Part shown: positions 22,846 through 34,347 of the stretch, in pieces
How positions within the stretch are numbered: the first letter of the stretch is position 1
Layout: each line of letters begins with the position of its first letter
Source: Oreohelix idahoensis
Taxonomy: Eukaryota > Mollusca > Gastropoda > Stylommatophora > Oreohelicidae
Assembly: GCA_024509875.1 (NCBI GenBank)
Contig: JAMPIV010003466.1
Span: 124,001-188,000 of the forward strand
Length of the DNA: 64,000 nucleotides
Reading direction: 5' to 3'
Program-made: the position numbers and the translations under genes
Notes under the pieces: model-generated
What the model was told of the DNA's origin: nothing
What the model saw: the letters and a program-made list of their open reading frames with translations, nothing else
Database searches by the model: none

Positions 22846-23223
22846 CTATCTTTTTTCTTCTGCTTCCCTTCGCAGTCGTTTTTCTTCAGCCTCAATTTTT
22901 CTCTCCTCAAATTGGAACCTCTTGATCTTAGCCTCTCTATCAGCCTCTAAGGCCCTAGCCTCCTTGTCAGCCTCAATTTGTAAACGTTTAATTTCTTTAT
23001 CTGCCTCTAATTTTCTTACTTCAGCTACTCTGTCTAACTCTAATTTCTTCATCTCCCTAGCATCTTCTAACTGCATTCTCCTCTCTTCAGCTAACTTTTG
23101 TTCTTCCCTAGCAATGAGCTTATCACATTCTGATGTGACATAGTCAATCAAGACTTGACCTTCTATGTTCATGTCTCTGGCAGTCTGCACAGCAGCAGAT
23201 CTGAACTTTACCAAGTCAGCCAT
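22846..23223 (-). pseudogene. Element A Gag N-terminal coiled coil
   Basis: Starts with ATG at 23,223 (MADLVKFRSAAVQTAR). After 30 residues it becomes one long charged helix of EEQKLAEERR, EADKEIKRLQIEADKEARAL-type repeats, ending at a stop by 22,846; the helix continues out of frame to about 22,770. Such long coiled coils before the capsid are usual in invertebrate gypsy Gags of this group. Element C starts with the related MADLAKFRSAAMQ. Confidence 0.8.
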
Positions 23224-23410
23224 ATTATATGAAGCAACATTAACAATATACTAAGGTAACTTATTAACTCTGACCAAACAACAACTACAAGCACCAACAG
23301 TTCATCCACTATTTAAATTCCACAAAATAATACTTTTAATTTTATTATATGAAATTCCTGTACATGTATTAGGAGAAGTTTAAAATCCCGGAAGCGAGCT
23401 ACCCAATATA

Positions 23411-23895
23411 TGTGGTGGATTAGGTGTTATTTCTATTGTACTGAATGAGGTCAGCTGTGAAGGTCCCTGATTATAACAAATTTTGGGTTGAGTTATCAGA
23501 GAACCTTTCTACTAATACCTTATGACCTCCATCAGACTTATTCTTGACAAGTATGTATGATAGCTACGTCTAATGTCTAGGGTTATGAATGTATGATGTA
23601 GTGTAAGTAAAATTAATACAAACAAATTTAAATTCTAACACATATATATGACTGGGTCAAATACAACAATCACAAACAGAATAACACTTTAGTATATATC
23701 TTATAGAAGTCTGTGGCTGAATTTTTAGTAATGGCTATATTACAATTTTATTTGGCCTGATTCAGAAATTTCTGAGTCAGGACCAACAACAAAATGAAAT
23801 TTATGGATTTATTTACATCAAATCAAATACCACAATGGATCTTCTGACCATACAAATAGCTATTTCAATCTAATTATATATATATATATATATAT

Positions 23896-23934
<39 letters not shown>

Positions 23935-25879
23935 TCTATTACTAAGTAACACTGGTAACTAATGGTATGGTTGGGGGGTTGTCATCATTCCTCTTTTCTT
24001 TTAGTAGTATCTTGTGGAATCTTTATTGAACAATCAAATAATTTTATGTTTCTTTTTAATAAAGTCAAAAAGTGGATGAACTCTTTAGTGCCAACACATA
24101 GGCACTTATTTTTATGTTGATAGAAGTTATGATGCTGAAATTCTCATAGTTCACTCGAACGACCAAGCTGACACAGTTCCTGGTGTAGTGTAGTATAGTA
24201 GACCTCTTAGTCCAACGAAATTTCACTTTCTCTCTCAATCGTAAAGACACCAGGGTTCTGGCACTAACGTAGTACCAGAACAAAAAACCCTGAAACAAGG
24301 TTATGATTCTTAATAACTCATCTACAATATTACTCCACAATCAATACATGGCATAATTCAATAAAAGAAAAGGGTCAGATCTTTCTGACCAACCCATTTC
24401 ACCCCTTTTCATCTGAGATAACAACTCATACCAGTGCTCCTATTCTTTTCCCTATTGGTTACAACGCCTCTGACACTGCAACAATGATTCTCTCCCATAG
24501 AATAATGTGGGGTAGCCTTCCCACTGGCAACTGTGGAAATCATTTTAAGTTAAACAACACATATCAATTTTACTGCTTGTGTGCAACACCACAGGCCCTG
24601 CATAAGTCTGCTGGGGACCTCTGTACTTAGTCGTAACCTTCCCAATAAGCAGTATCTCATACACCAAATTTTATTGTAATATCAAGATTAATAAATTCGT
24701 TCTTACCACAATTCAAAGAAATATCACAAACATACGTTGACTGGCATTAGCATAAGTTCAGCTTTGCCCCGGTCCAGACTGCCAAGGTTTTTATTTCACT
24801 CTTAGCACTGCTGTTCTCAACGCAGCTTGCTTACAAACACATTTTTTCAACTGGCGACAAGCCTTTGAAAGCTTTTTGCCAATATTACTAGACTGGCCCA
24901 ATCAGAGCGAGGGCGTAGCTTTTCAATTCAAATTTAAAAAAACAAAACTCTAAACTTCTATTAGTGAGTCTTCAAAATATATTTATCTTTTGCCTAACCA
25001 ATATCCTCCTTCCTATACTCTTCTACCAACCAATCGGATTTGAATCATTCTACTGCCTCTTTTTTAAACTTGCGTCCCCACTAACGTTATGGATAAATGA
25101 GCAAGCACAACAGTCTGTCCATCTTAGCGTTCGGAGACATATAGTATTATTTCAATATCTTGGCTAATAATTGGGCTACCATGTATATTAAAGCATATTA
25201 TTGCATAGGGGACCCTAAGCTATCTTTATATATGATTTTTATTGTTATATTATTTGCCGTTTAGATTTTCAGTTTTGTCACTGTTAATCATCAATATTTA
25301 ACTTTTCCATAAGTCGGCCATCTTTCCCCCCCCCCCCCCCCCTTTTCTATCATTTTCCTGCAATTGAACCAACTAGTTTGGGTGACGTCAGAAATACGCT
25401 ACTCGGCGAGAATTTAAACTGTCTGTGGGTTTATATCTGCTGGCGTGTCCCACAGCGTGTCTATATGCATGGAACGGCGTGTCAAGCGAAGAGGGGTGTT
25501 TGCAAGGCGGCGTTAATTTTGTGTTAATACTTGCCGCAGTTTCGTGCCGCAGATCAGGTAAAAGTTAAAATGTTAATTATAAGTCTTGCCGCAGTTTCGT
25601 GCAGCAGATAGGGGAAATGTTAAAATGTTAATTGTAAGTCTGGCCGCAGTTTCGTGCAGGAGATCGGGCAAAATGTTAATTTAAAGTCTCAAAGACTAAA
25701 CTAGGAAAGCGTGTAGGCTTTTACGGCGGGATCATTTTATAAGCATTTCCACTGCACAAAAGGCAGCGCTCTACTGGAGTAGAAGACGACAATAGGCAAG
25801 CACCCACGGACGGGTTTATTTATTATCATAGGATTAAAATCTTACAGAATTTAGCGATTATCTCACTGATTTCGCTACA
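23411..25879 (-). repeat. Element A 5' LTR (right copy)
   Basis: About 2.47 kb, near-identical to 16,310-18,760, differing by scattered substitutions, a (TA)n plus (TTTA)n tract at about 23,874-23,936 in place of the longer TA tract, and a C17 run at 25,326-25,342 where the other copy has six Cs. On the element strand the sequence after the LTR end is TATATTGGGTAGCTCGC, whose TGGG-initiated part is the likely primer-binding site; element C has TATATTGGGACGCTCGG in the same place. Confidence 0.9.
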
Positions 25880-26340
25880 GTGGGTCTTTGTCTTTGTGTA
25901 AGCATCGTGGTGTTCAATAATCCTTCTATTCTCTCGAGGCACGTAACTTCCATTATTGGCCTGTAGGGATGGTTGTTTCTGTTATTATTCTTACATTCCT
26001 ATAGATTTCTTCTGCTATTTTTTTTGCATCAGGTGTCTTGCACGATTGGTTGGATACCCTTGGTTTTGTCTACTAATGGTAGATGCGTTCTCGGAATATT
26101 CGCAACTTTGTCTTGCCGACGTTTTTGTTTTAGAGCGCATGTGGTTCCACTTTTTCGTACATTTATTCTGCTGTTTGCTGTCGCACTTCTTTGCTTTTCC
26201 GCCGTTCGTTGTTCTTCCTCTCAATCTGAGACCTATCACTATTCCTATCTACATTGGTCTCTTTCCGTAGGCAATCCGGTCTTTTCCCTGCGTGTGTTTT
26301 ATTGTGTGTCGGGACGCCTCGCAAGCGCCCGGGCTGTAAA
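25880..26340 (-). pseudogene. Relic of old minus-strand retroelement, between A and the SINE
   Basis: Minus-strand frame 26,239-26,015 yields a basic peptide (GGKAKKCDSKQQNKCTKKW and onward) of unknown kind. Left and right limits are set by the LTR of A and the SINE fragment. The direction and decay match the relic at 16,045-16,309 and the gag-like part at 35,404-36,460, which supports one interrupted element. Confidence 0.4.
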
Positions 26341-26389
26341 AAGGTAAATGATCCCGTTACACGCCCATTGGGAATATGGTGTTAGGCCC
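26341..26389 (-). mobile_element. SINE fragment, left of element B
   Basis: ACACGCCCATTGGGAATATG and GTGTTAGGCCC on the plus strand are the 3' part of the tRNA-derived SINE in reverse orientation (compare the minus strand of 56,840-56,915). The SINE continues on the other side of element B at 35,351 with GGCCCATATTTTCTTGACC. B therefore inserted into it, duplicating GGCCC. Confidence 0.9.
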
Positions 26390-27658
26390 TGTTGCGGCCT
26401 TTTTGATGGAGTTTCAAATGTCAATTTAATGGTTGTATGTTTTTCACTCTGGTCAATGTTAAGGTGACTATGTCTTAACTTTGCTGTGTCAGGTTGATTA
26501 GGGGTTATCTCCCTTGTTTGTTCATTTATTGTGTTTGACCTTTTGGGTCAAAGGTAAAACAGTTCTGGGCTATATGCCATGCGCAGTGGTTACGCGCAAA
26601 ATGAGACTTCCGTGAGGGTAGGGTTGCTATCTGGCTTCTGTAGGACGATGTATGTCCATTGTATTCTGGGGAAGGAAAATCTTCGAAGTGACTGCGTTGG
26701 TAGTTTTCCTCCCAGTGATTTTCTGTGCGTCAGGAAGGACGACAGTGTTATTATTGTGTTCTGAGGATTCGTTTCAAGGTAACACCGACTTTGCCATTAT
26801 TATGTATTCGGTGACAGAATTTGGTAAAGGCTTACCTAGCTGTGAGAACAGTTCACGATTCCTGTAAAGCAGAACTTATATTTGTGCTCAAGGTAGCTAT
26901 TCAAGACTATTTGTCTTATATGATCAGAAGTCCAGTGACGAAGTTATATATGGTGAAAACCGCAGGTTGACGGTATATCTACACAAACATTAAAGCATGA
27001 TTCATGCAACCTGCTTAATGAAGAATGCACAGCTGACGTCATCGTCAGGTCTGTGTAATGGCAACTATTCTACCGCATGTACAGATATGATTGGCGTGTT
27101 ATGCCAAGGTGTACGACGGCCCTGGTAATAGGATTACGTGAGTTAAGGGCTCGTCCATTGGATGACGGAGTTATTAAGGTATCTGACGCGTTCAGTCAGG
27201 GATACCAGAGCGGCATCATGAACTGCACATTAAACGAACATATCACTAGTGACATGCCCGCATATTTGAATGTTCACAAGTATTAGACTGCTTGATATGT
27301 ACCAAGCGATTTCCATTGACATGATGTACATGAACTTGTTTACATTGACTGTTCCTGTGTGATTCTACATGTTAGTCCTGTCAATAAATGTATGAACCAT
27401 CACAAGTAGTTCCAACCATCATTGACTGTAGTACGAGTGTGACTGGGTACAACTACATATGAGCCTAAACACATTCGCGTCTCTGCACACCCATGTCTCT
27501 TCATCCTCATCATCGTACAAGAACCATGTATGCTGTCATCGTGAGTGACCCAGACTGTCAACTACACATCAACATCTGCAACACGCAGAAACAATCCAGC
27601 TAACATTCCTGGCAGTAACCTTACTAGTGGAAATTGAACTAGAAATAGCCACGCAACA
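26390..27658 (+). repeat. Element B 5' LTR
   Basis: 1,269 bp, TGTTGC...GCAACA. It contains a 69-codon frame (27,077-27,286) that recurs unchanged in the other LTR, without protein-family resemblance. The segment from about 26,430 to 26,703 is missing in the right LTR. The internal sequence starting TAACTGGTAGGCC follows; TGGTAGGCC is the likely start of the primer-binding site. Confidence 0.92.
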
Positions 27659-28984
27659 TAACTGGTAGGCCAGTTCCGCGGGCTTTACTGCTTCAATTTT
27701 GGTTGATGCTACAGATGGGAACGATCGAGGTTTACATCTGATGATAACACACATCCGTAGTACTCTACATTTTCAAGTTTTGGCTACACAGGACAGTAGA
27801 ATTAGGTCATCGACTATTATACCCACATAAACAGTGTTAGCATCTGTGTGATAATGCTAAATGAACCACAGTTGGTACAAGTACTGGAGTTAGCATCTAT
27901 TCAATATTGCTACGTGGGCCACAGCTGCACACAAGTCGATTCCTTATTGTAAACAGTACCGCTGGTTGTTTACACGTTACAGCTACACAAGTCAAGTCCT
28001 TTAGTAAACAGTACCGCTGGTTGTTTACCGTTACAGGCAACAGACTTTCCAACGTCTGAGCGATCAAGTCACATATTTCGAGATCAAGTATTTTGGTAAA
28101 CAATAACGTCTACGAACTTTTTCAACATTGGGCCTCAAGTATCAACTATTTATCGAGAAGGTCATAGTGAATTTATGTTCCTGGAGACCACTACATGTTA
28201 TTGTGGATCTGACAATCATTGCGCGCTTGTCATTGTAATCCGGTGTTGACAAAGAACAAGAGAGTTACTATATTGTAATTTGTAACTAAAATTTGTTTGC
28301 AACACATTCCATTATATGCAATGTTATATGTTATTTGTAATATTGTGGTATATTTTTCTGTTGTTTTCAGCGGGCTGGTAGGGTAAGGTGACTCCTTTAG
28401 ATAATACTACGTAATAGAGGTTATCTATTGAGAGCGTTTTCTGTAGGGACTGCAAATTTCCTTAATTGGGATTTGCTAGCGACAATTGTTGCTTTTTACG
28501 TTTAGCTGTGACGAGATTAGTTAGTGTTGTTTTCGTTATTTTTTCCGTTCTTTAATTTACGATTTGTTTTGTTTGTATCTGTTCGTCTCTCCTTCCTTTC
28601 ACTTATTTCTTTACACAAAACAGTTTATAACAGTGTTGCCATTTGTCTTGGTTACTTTTCGCAGTCATCATTACACATTTTTGTAACATTTTCCTTAGTT
28701 TCGCTGTACTGCTTATTTGACTTCTGCGAACGTTTTCGGTTGTTGTTCTGTATCTTTGTCTTTGTATTTATTATTGTCATACACAGTCTACATACATATA
28801 CTTGGTCATGTATTATTATTATGAAACAAGGTAACTATACAAGGTCTTTGATTAAGACTTGACTCTCAAAGAGAGTGAAATAAACTGAACTGAGTATACA
28901 AGTCTAACATTGAAGACTTGTCTCCCATTGAAGTGGGATAAGGTAATTTATTTAATTTTTTCAGATTACTGATCTCAATAGACA
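27659..28984 (+). other. Element B untranslated leader
   Basis: About 1.3 kb between the 5' LTR and the Gag start at 28,985, without long frames in the element's direction other than a hydrophobic one at 28,524-28,862 in T-rich sequence, which I do not take as a gene. It contains the twin hairpins. The length is large for a gypsy leader but similar to that of element E. Confidence 0.6.
27949..28028 (+). promoter_or_regulatory. Twin 25-nt hairpins in element B leader
   Basis: An identical 25-nt inverted repeat, GTAAACAGTACC through GGTTGTTTAC, occurs at 27,949-27,973 and 28,004-28,028, within a tandem duplication of 55 bp. The arms pair GTAAAC with GTTTAC and ACC with GGT around a GCT loop. 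A third, decayed copy (TGGTAAACAATAACG) follows near 28,090. Being in the untranslated leader of the genomic RNA, they could be packaging or dimerisation signals, but that is inference. Confidence 0.55.
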
Positions 28985-30913
28985 ATGTCTACACTAGACT
29001 TCTTCATTGAACAAGGGAAAGTCCTTGGGAAGACAGGTGACAAGTTAGAATAATTTGCAACTGCTCAATACGCCATAGCATTGAAGTCAGAAGAAAAGAG
29101 ACAAAAAGAGGAAAGTAAATTGAAAGCGGAAGCTGAGCAAAAGAAGATAGATGCTGAGAATTTAAGATTGCAGATGCAAGCTGAACAAAAGTAGATATAT
29201 GCTGAGAATTTAAGGTTGCAAATGCAAGCTGATGAAAGAAAATTCCAGATGGAAATGGAAAAACAAAAACTTCAGGCTGCTGCAGAGGAAAGAAAACTTC
29301 AAGCTGCTGCAGAAGAAAGAAAACTTCAAGCTGCTGCAGAGGAAAGAAAACTTCAAGCAGAGGCGGAGAATAGAAGATTGGATAGGGAAGCCGAGGAAAG
29401 GAAAGAGAAACATAAAATGGAACATGAGGAAAAACTCGCAACTTTGGAATTAGAGAAATTGAAAGTGATAAATATGGGTGCTCATCAAGCAACTTTGGGT
29501 ACGACAAAGGAGTTTGCTAGTAAGATCAAACTACCTCATTTCAATCCTGTAAAGGACGACATAGCGGATTATCTAGATAGATTTCAATTTTTATGCGATA
29601 CGCATAAGATAAAAAAGGAAAAATATGTCGAACAACTGATGGAATTTTTTACAGGTGAAACAGTGACTACTCTTATGACAATAGAAGAACATAACAGAAC
29701 TGATTATGATGTTGTCAGAGCAGCATTGCTAAAAAAATATCAACTAAAAGAAGAAGATTATCGTCTTCGTTTTAGGACAATGTTGCCAGAGAATGGAGTA
29801 GATTTCTCTGATTTTGTTACAAAGATACGTCGTACATTTACACGATGGATTGAGTTGTCTCAAACTGAGAAAACATATGAAGGGCTAATGGACTTACTAC
29901 TTAGAGACAAAGTTTTGTCATCTGTTAATGATTCTTTCCTTGCATTTCTTCATGAGCGTAAGCCCAAAAACTTAAAAGACATGGAGGAATACTGTTGCCA
30001 GTATGCCACCGCGCATCCCCATGCTACAGTTAGCAATTCTAAAGTGAAAGAAGGGTTGCCAGGTGCTTCGGCAGCGCCATATGGCCCTAATTTCAATAAG
30101 AAATTTCAGGGTGCTCAACAAAACTGGAATAGAAAAAGTAATCAGAATTACACTCATAAGTATAGTAATCCTACATATGAAGGTTCTTCTTCAAAGAACT
30201 GGAGACGAGATGGTAGTTCTCGTAATTTTGGTGGTAATAATTTTAGACACTTTCGCAAAGGTTATCACAATAAAAACTATCCTAGCTTTTCTGCTCGAGA
30301 TAACCATTCTCGACGTCAAGAATATAACGATGGTGAATATACAAACCGGGAGTCAAACAGGAATGATAATTACAATAGGCAATATGATAACAATTACAGG
30401 GTTAATGATAATCGCGGTAGACCTAGATATAACAAAAGAAAAGCTTATCAACAGACAAACTCTTCACAAGAGTTTAATGGAGCCTGTAATCAAGTAAATG
30501 ATAGTGGGAACTCTAATGCTATCACTGGTTGTGCTTTCGATTTTGGGAGAGCAACTGAATGCCCCCAATGCTCAACATTGTTCGAGCCATCGTCTGTATC
30601 TACCTTAATCTGTGGTCACCCTCTTCCCGCTCTTCCTGCTACAGTTGCGCATGATGGGAGGGGATCTCTCATCTTGCATAGAGGTCTAGTGAGTGATAGT
30701 ATAGCCTCAGTGCTTTTTGATTCTGGATGTACTACTGTCGGGGTTAGACAGTCTCTCATAGATCCTCGCTGTTATACGGGAAAGGTGGTCAAATGTGTTA
30801 CATTTGGTGGTACCATAGAAAAATATCCTACTTCTATCATTAGCATTGACACTCCTTTCTTTACAGAGATGTCCACGCATGTCTTCTTCCTAATCCTATT
30901 TCAGATCTTATAA
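28985..30913 (+). pseudogene. Element B Gag and protease
   Basis: ATG at 28,985 (MSTLDFFIEQGKVLGKTG) precedes two in-frame stops (TAA near 29,051, TAG near 29,193), after which 565 codons are open. Order: coiled coil with three perfect 9-residue repeats (LQAAAEERK, about 29,270-29,355), SCAN-like capsid (LMEFFTGETVTTLMTIE, KYQLKEEDYRLRFRTMLP, FLAFLHERKPKNLKDMEEYC), an Asn/Arg/Tyr-rich nucleocapsid of about 130 residues with no clear CCHC knuckle, a CPQC...CGH cluster, and protease with VLFDSGCTTVGVRQ. A one-base shift at about 30,865 puts the rest of the protease in the next frame. Confidence 0.85.
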
Positions 30914-30996
30914 TCGGTCGTATTCATGGGGTTAAGGAATGCACCCCGCAACAAATTTCTAGTTGGGAGGAACAAAATATCCAAACGGTCAATGTA

Positions 30997-33144
30997 GTGG
31001 TAACAAGAGCCCAAGCTCTTATCCCTCCAACTTCATCTGATGATAGTAATGGAGTTGATAGCCAAGACGATAACTTGGTGATTTCGCATGACACGTTTGT
31101 TAAACGACAAGAAGAGGATCCTTCTTTAAAGAAATTCTTTCTTCTCGCAAAGAAAGGAGATCATAATCAGAATACGAATCACAGATCGTATATCACTATG
31201 AAGAATGGTATAATGGTACGAATGGTACAACACTCGGACAAGTCTATGCATTCGCAAATTCTTGTGTTTAAGTGTATGAGACCCTTAATTCTTCAACATG
31301 CACACGATTCTCAGTGTGCTGGACATATGGGTTTTTCCAGAACTAAGACTAGAGTCCTTGCGTCCTTCTTTTGGCCATTCGTGGACAAAGACATATGAAT
31401 TTATTGCCGGTCTTGCAAAATTTGCCAAGAGGTCAAGTCTAGAGGTCCAAGACATGCTGCACCTATTCAGGCCGCTGATACTCCTATTCGGCCGTTTCAG
31501 AAAATGACAATAGACATTATTGGCCCGTTTAAGATTAAGTCGGCCAGAGGACATCAATTTATCTTTACTTGCGTTGACATGTGCACTCGTTGGCCAGAGG
31601 CTATTCCTCTTAAAAGCATATCAACTGTCGATATCGCAGATGCTCTTTGGCTCATATTTTCTCGTCTGGGATTTCCCGGAGAAATATTATCAGACCACGG
31701 CACTCAATTAATATCGGACACTATGTCTCAGGTGATGGCTACTCTGGACATTAAAAGGTCTCTCAGTAGTATTTATCATCCAATGTCCAATGGATTGGTT
31801 GAACGTCTTAATAGGACACTAAAGAACTTACTAGGCAAGATAACGGAGGATCATCCTGATGATTGGGACAGGGTCCTACCTGCAGCTCTCTTTGCTTATA
31901 GAGAGGTTCCCAACGAGCATACAGGATTTTCTCCTTTTGAACTTGTCTTTGGCGCGCAACCGCGCGGTCCTATGTCCTTGTTACACGATCTGATCACTGC
32001 CAATAATATTGACGATGATACACAATCATCATATGAAGATGTCATTGCTCTTAGGGAGAAAATTATCGAATCATGCAGGTTAGCTACTTCATCATCAGAA
32101 TTCGCTAAGGAAAAGGCTAGGCAATTCGCTAATAAGAAAAGACGCCTACGTCAACTTTGTCCTGGAGACAAAGCGTTTGTCTTACTTCCCACGAGGGAAA
32201 ACAGACTTCTCATTTCTTGGAAAGGTCCATACACTATAGTCTCTAAAATTTCGGATGTCGACTATATTGTCGATGTGGATGGAAGGCATAAAACCTTCCA
32301 TATAAATATGCTTACTGAATTTATTGAACGACCAGACTATTTACAGCCTATTTTCCAGGCGACGGACGATTCTCCAGTCCAACATGGTCATATCTCATCC
32401 CTGTCCGTTATACAGGATGAGGAAACAACTTTTTCTGACGTTAATTTACCTCTTCCCGTGATTCCACTTAATTCTACGGAATCATGGAAAAACGTTACCG
32501 TCTCTTCGAACTTGTCTTTTGAGGAGCAACGTCAAGTATCTTCTACGCTAGAATCATTTCAGGATGTCCTTACCGACATTCCTGGACACACACATGTCAT
32601 AGAACATGACATCATACTTACTGATCGTAATCCGATCAGAGTAAGACCATACCCTATACCTGTTCATTTTCAAGCACAAGTCGAGAAAGAATTGGATGAA
32701 ATGATTCAATTGAAAATAATTGAACCATCCACTTCAGCTTATTCTTCGTCGTTGGTTATTGTTCGAAAGAAAGACAATAACATACGTCTTTGCGTTGATT
32801 ATCGCAAATTAAATCAAGTTACGAAGTTCGATGCTGAACCTATGCCTTTATTAGATGATCTACTTATTAGACTCTCTAAAGCTAAACTCTTTACTAAGCT
32901 AGACTTGTCGAAAGGTTATTGGCAAGTCCCGTTGACGGAACACGCCAAACCTCTCACTGCTTTTTCAACACCTAGGGGTTTGTTTCAGTGGAATTTTATG
33001 CCTTTCGGCCTTATGAACGCCCCAGCAACTTTCGTGCGCATGATGCGACGAATTCTATCGTATCGTACAGATGTCATCGCCTATTTGGACGACATCTGTC
33101 TGTTCAGTGATACTTGGGAAGAACACTATTTGGGTTTAAATTAA
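30997..33144 (+). pseudogene. Element B integrase and reverse transcriptase
   Basis: One frame with a single TGA at 31,396. Integrase: HHCC domain (HAHDSQCAGHMGFSRT, CRSCKICQ after the TGA), catalytic core with TIDIIGPF, LSDHGTQL and PMSNGLVERLNR giving the D, D and E residues, then GPYTIVSKISDVDYIVD. Polymerase follows without a break: RPYPIPVHFQAQVEKELDE, RLCVDYRKLNQV, LDLSKGYWQVPL, NFMPFGLMNAPATF, and the catalytic IAYLDDICLFSD. It ends at TAA 33,142-33,144. Integrase thus precedes polymerase, as in Gmr1-like elements. Nearly intact; the TGA and the following shifts prevent a full product. Confidence 0.9.
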
Positions 33145-33894
33145 TTACTATCTATTCTACGTGAGCATATGTGGACTGCAAAACCCTCTAAAGCTTTTGT
33201 CGGGTTTAGTGAAATTTCTTTCCTAGGTCATCGGGTTGGTCATGGTCTGTTGAAGACAGAGGACCAAAACATTTCTAAGATATTAAATATCTCAGTCCCA
33301 AAGAAAAAAAGCAAGTGCGTAGTATCTTGGGATTAATACAATTCTATGGAAGATTCATTGGTAATCTATCCTCCATTATGCCACCACTTTCAACGTTTTT
33401 AAAAAAAGGTTCTACTAATATGGTGCGTTGGTCCCAAGAATGCCAATCGTCATTGGATCAGGTTAAGAATTTATTCTCATCTCATCCTATCTTAAGACTT
33501 CCAACGATTGATAAGACTTTTGTCCTCCGTAGTGATGCCTCTTCCACTGGGATTAGCGGAACTAATGCAGGAGTATTCAGGAACTTTGCATCATGTAATG
33601 TACATTTTTAGGAAGCTAAATGCGGCAGAAAGGAACTACTCGGTTTTAGACCGTGAATTGTTGGCCATGGTTTTGTCCATTCTTAAGCTACAAAGGTTCC
33701 TTCTGGGCGCGCATTTCATTATGGAAACCGACCAAAAAGCTCTTACAGCTATGCAAAGTAAGGATTTGAAGAGCCCGAGATCTACTCGTTATGCTATTGC
33801 TCTTCAACCTTTCCATTTCACGGTGCGAGCTATCCGTGGTTCGGATAATGTGATGGCAGACGTATTGTCTAGATGCCCACATGATTCCTTTTAA
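33145..33894 (+). pseudogene. Element B polymerase thumb and RNase H
   Basis: After the TAA at 33,144 the same frame goes on to about 33,340 (FVGFSEISFLGHRVGHG), shifts into 33,315-33,611 (LGLIQFYGRFIGNLSSIMP, VLRSDASSTGISG) and shifts again into 33,508-33,894 (RKLNAAERNYSVLDRELLAM, IMETDQKALTAM, VMADVLSRCP). Together these are the connection and all RNase H blocks of a gypsy polymerase. The second shift falls just after the first active-site Asp block. 450 bp of noncoding sequence then lead to the LTR. Confidence 0.85.
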
Positions 33895-34322
33895 ATCTTA
33901 TGTCCTAGATCTCCTGATACACTTCCAGACTTATGTCTGTTCTTAATATCATAATGTTGTATATGACTTTAACAAATTTGGTTATGTCCATCAATGATAT
34001 ATATCCATTAAATATGTTGATGGTATAGTATTGTAGTTAATGATATTTGTATATTGCTATAATTATGGTATTTGACAATTTTTGATATCTATGATTGGTA
34101 TTGCCAGCAACTTAGATTTCTTTGATGGTACCTTCCCGAGTTTGTTTTGCTTAGAGGAAATATTTTCTCTTGTGATGGGGGGATGATTTTTACTCTCTCC
34201 AGACGCTTTATTTATGCGTCTATTGTACCTGATATTAGGTTCATTCTTTCATTAGCACATAAATTATGCTTGTGCTATCTTGCTCATGGTTATTTAAAAA
34301 AAAATGTGTGTCATTTTTTTAC

Positions 34323-34342
34323 GGGGGGGGGGGGGGGGGGGG
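34323..34342 (+). promoter_or_regulatory. G20 tract at polypurine position of element B
   Basis: Twenty consecutive G residues end five bases before the 3' LTR (TAATA, then TGTTGC at 34,348). The polypurine tract that primes plus-strand DNA synthesis must lie here, and no other purine run is adjacent. Expansion of a shorter G-rich tract is the likely origin; its true length may be affected by sequencing. Confidence 0.55.
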
Positions 34343-34347
34343 TAATA

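Larger units (their letters stand above)
16310..25879 (-). mobile_element. LTR element A (Ty3/gypsy, Gmr1-like order)
   Basis: Complete in outline: LTRs at 16,310-18,760 and 23,411-25,879, a polypurine tract next to the left LTR, a primer-site-like sequence next to the right one, and gag-PR-INT fragments-RT-RNase H between, all on the minus strand. Flanks are GTAGG (16,305-16,309) and GTGGG (25,880-25,884), a possible 5-bp target duplication with one change. The two LTRs differ by scattered bases and microsatellite length, so the insertion is fairly recent although the coding region has several breaks. It lies within the older relic. Confidence 0.88.

Noticed and set aside
27077..27286. 69-codon ORF inside the LTR of element B, repeated at 34,763-34,972
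   Set aside because: The identity is explained by LTR duplication; no family resemblance and no start context. Same reasoning for the LTR frames at 17,855/24,964 and 44,615/51,248.
27949..28028. CRISPR-like array
   Set aside because: Only two copies, imperfectly extended by a tandem duplication, in a retroelement leader of a eukaryotic genome.
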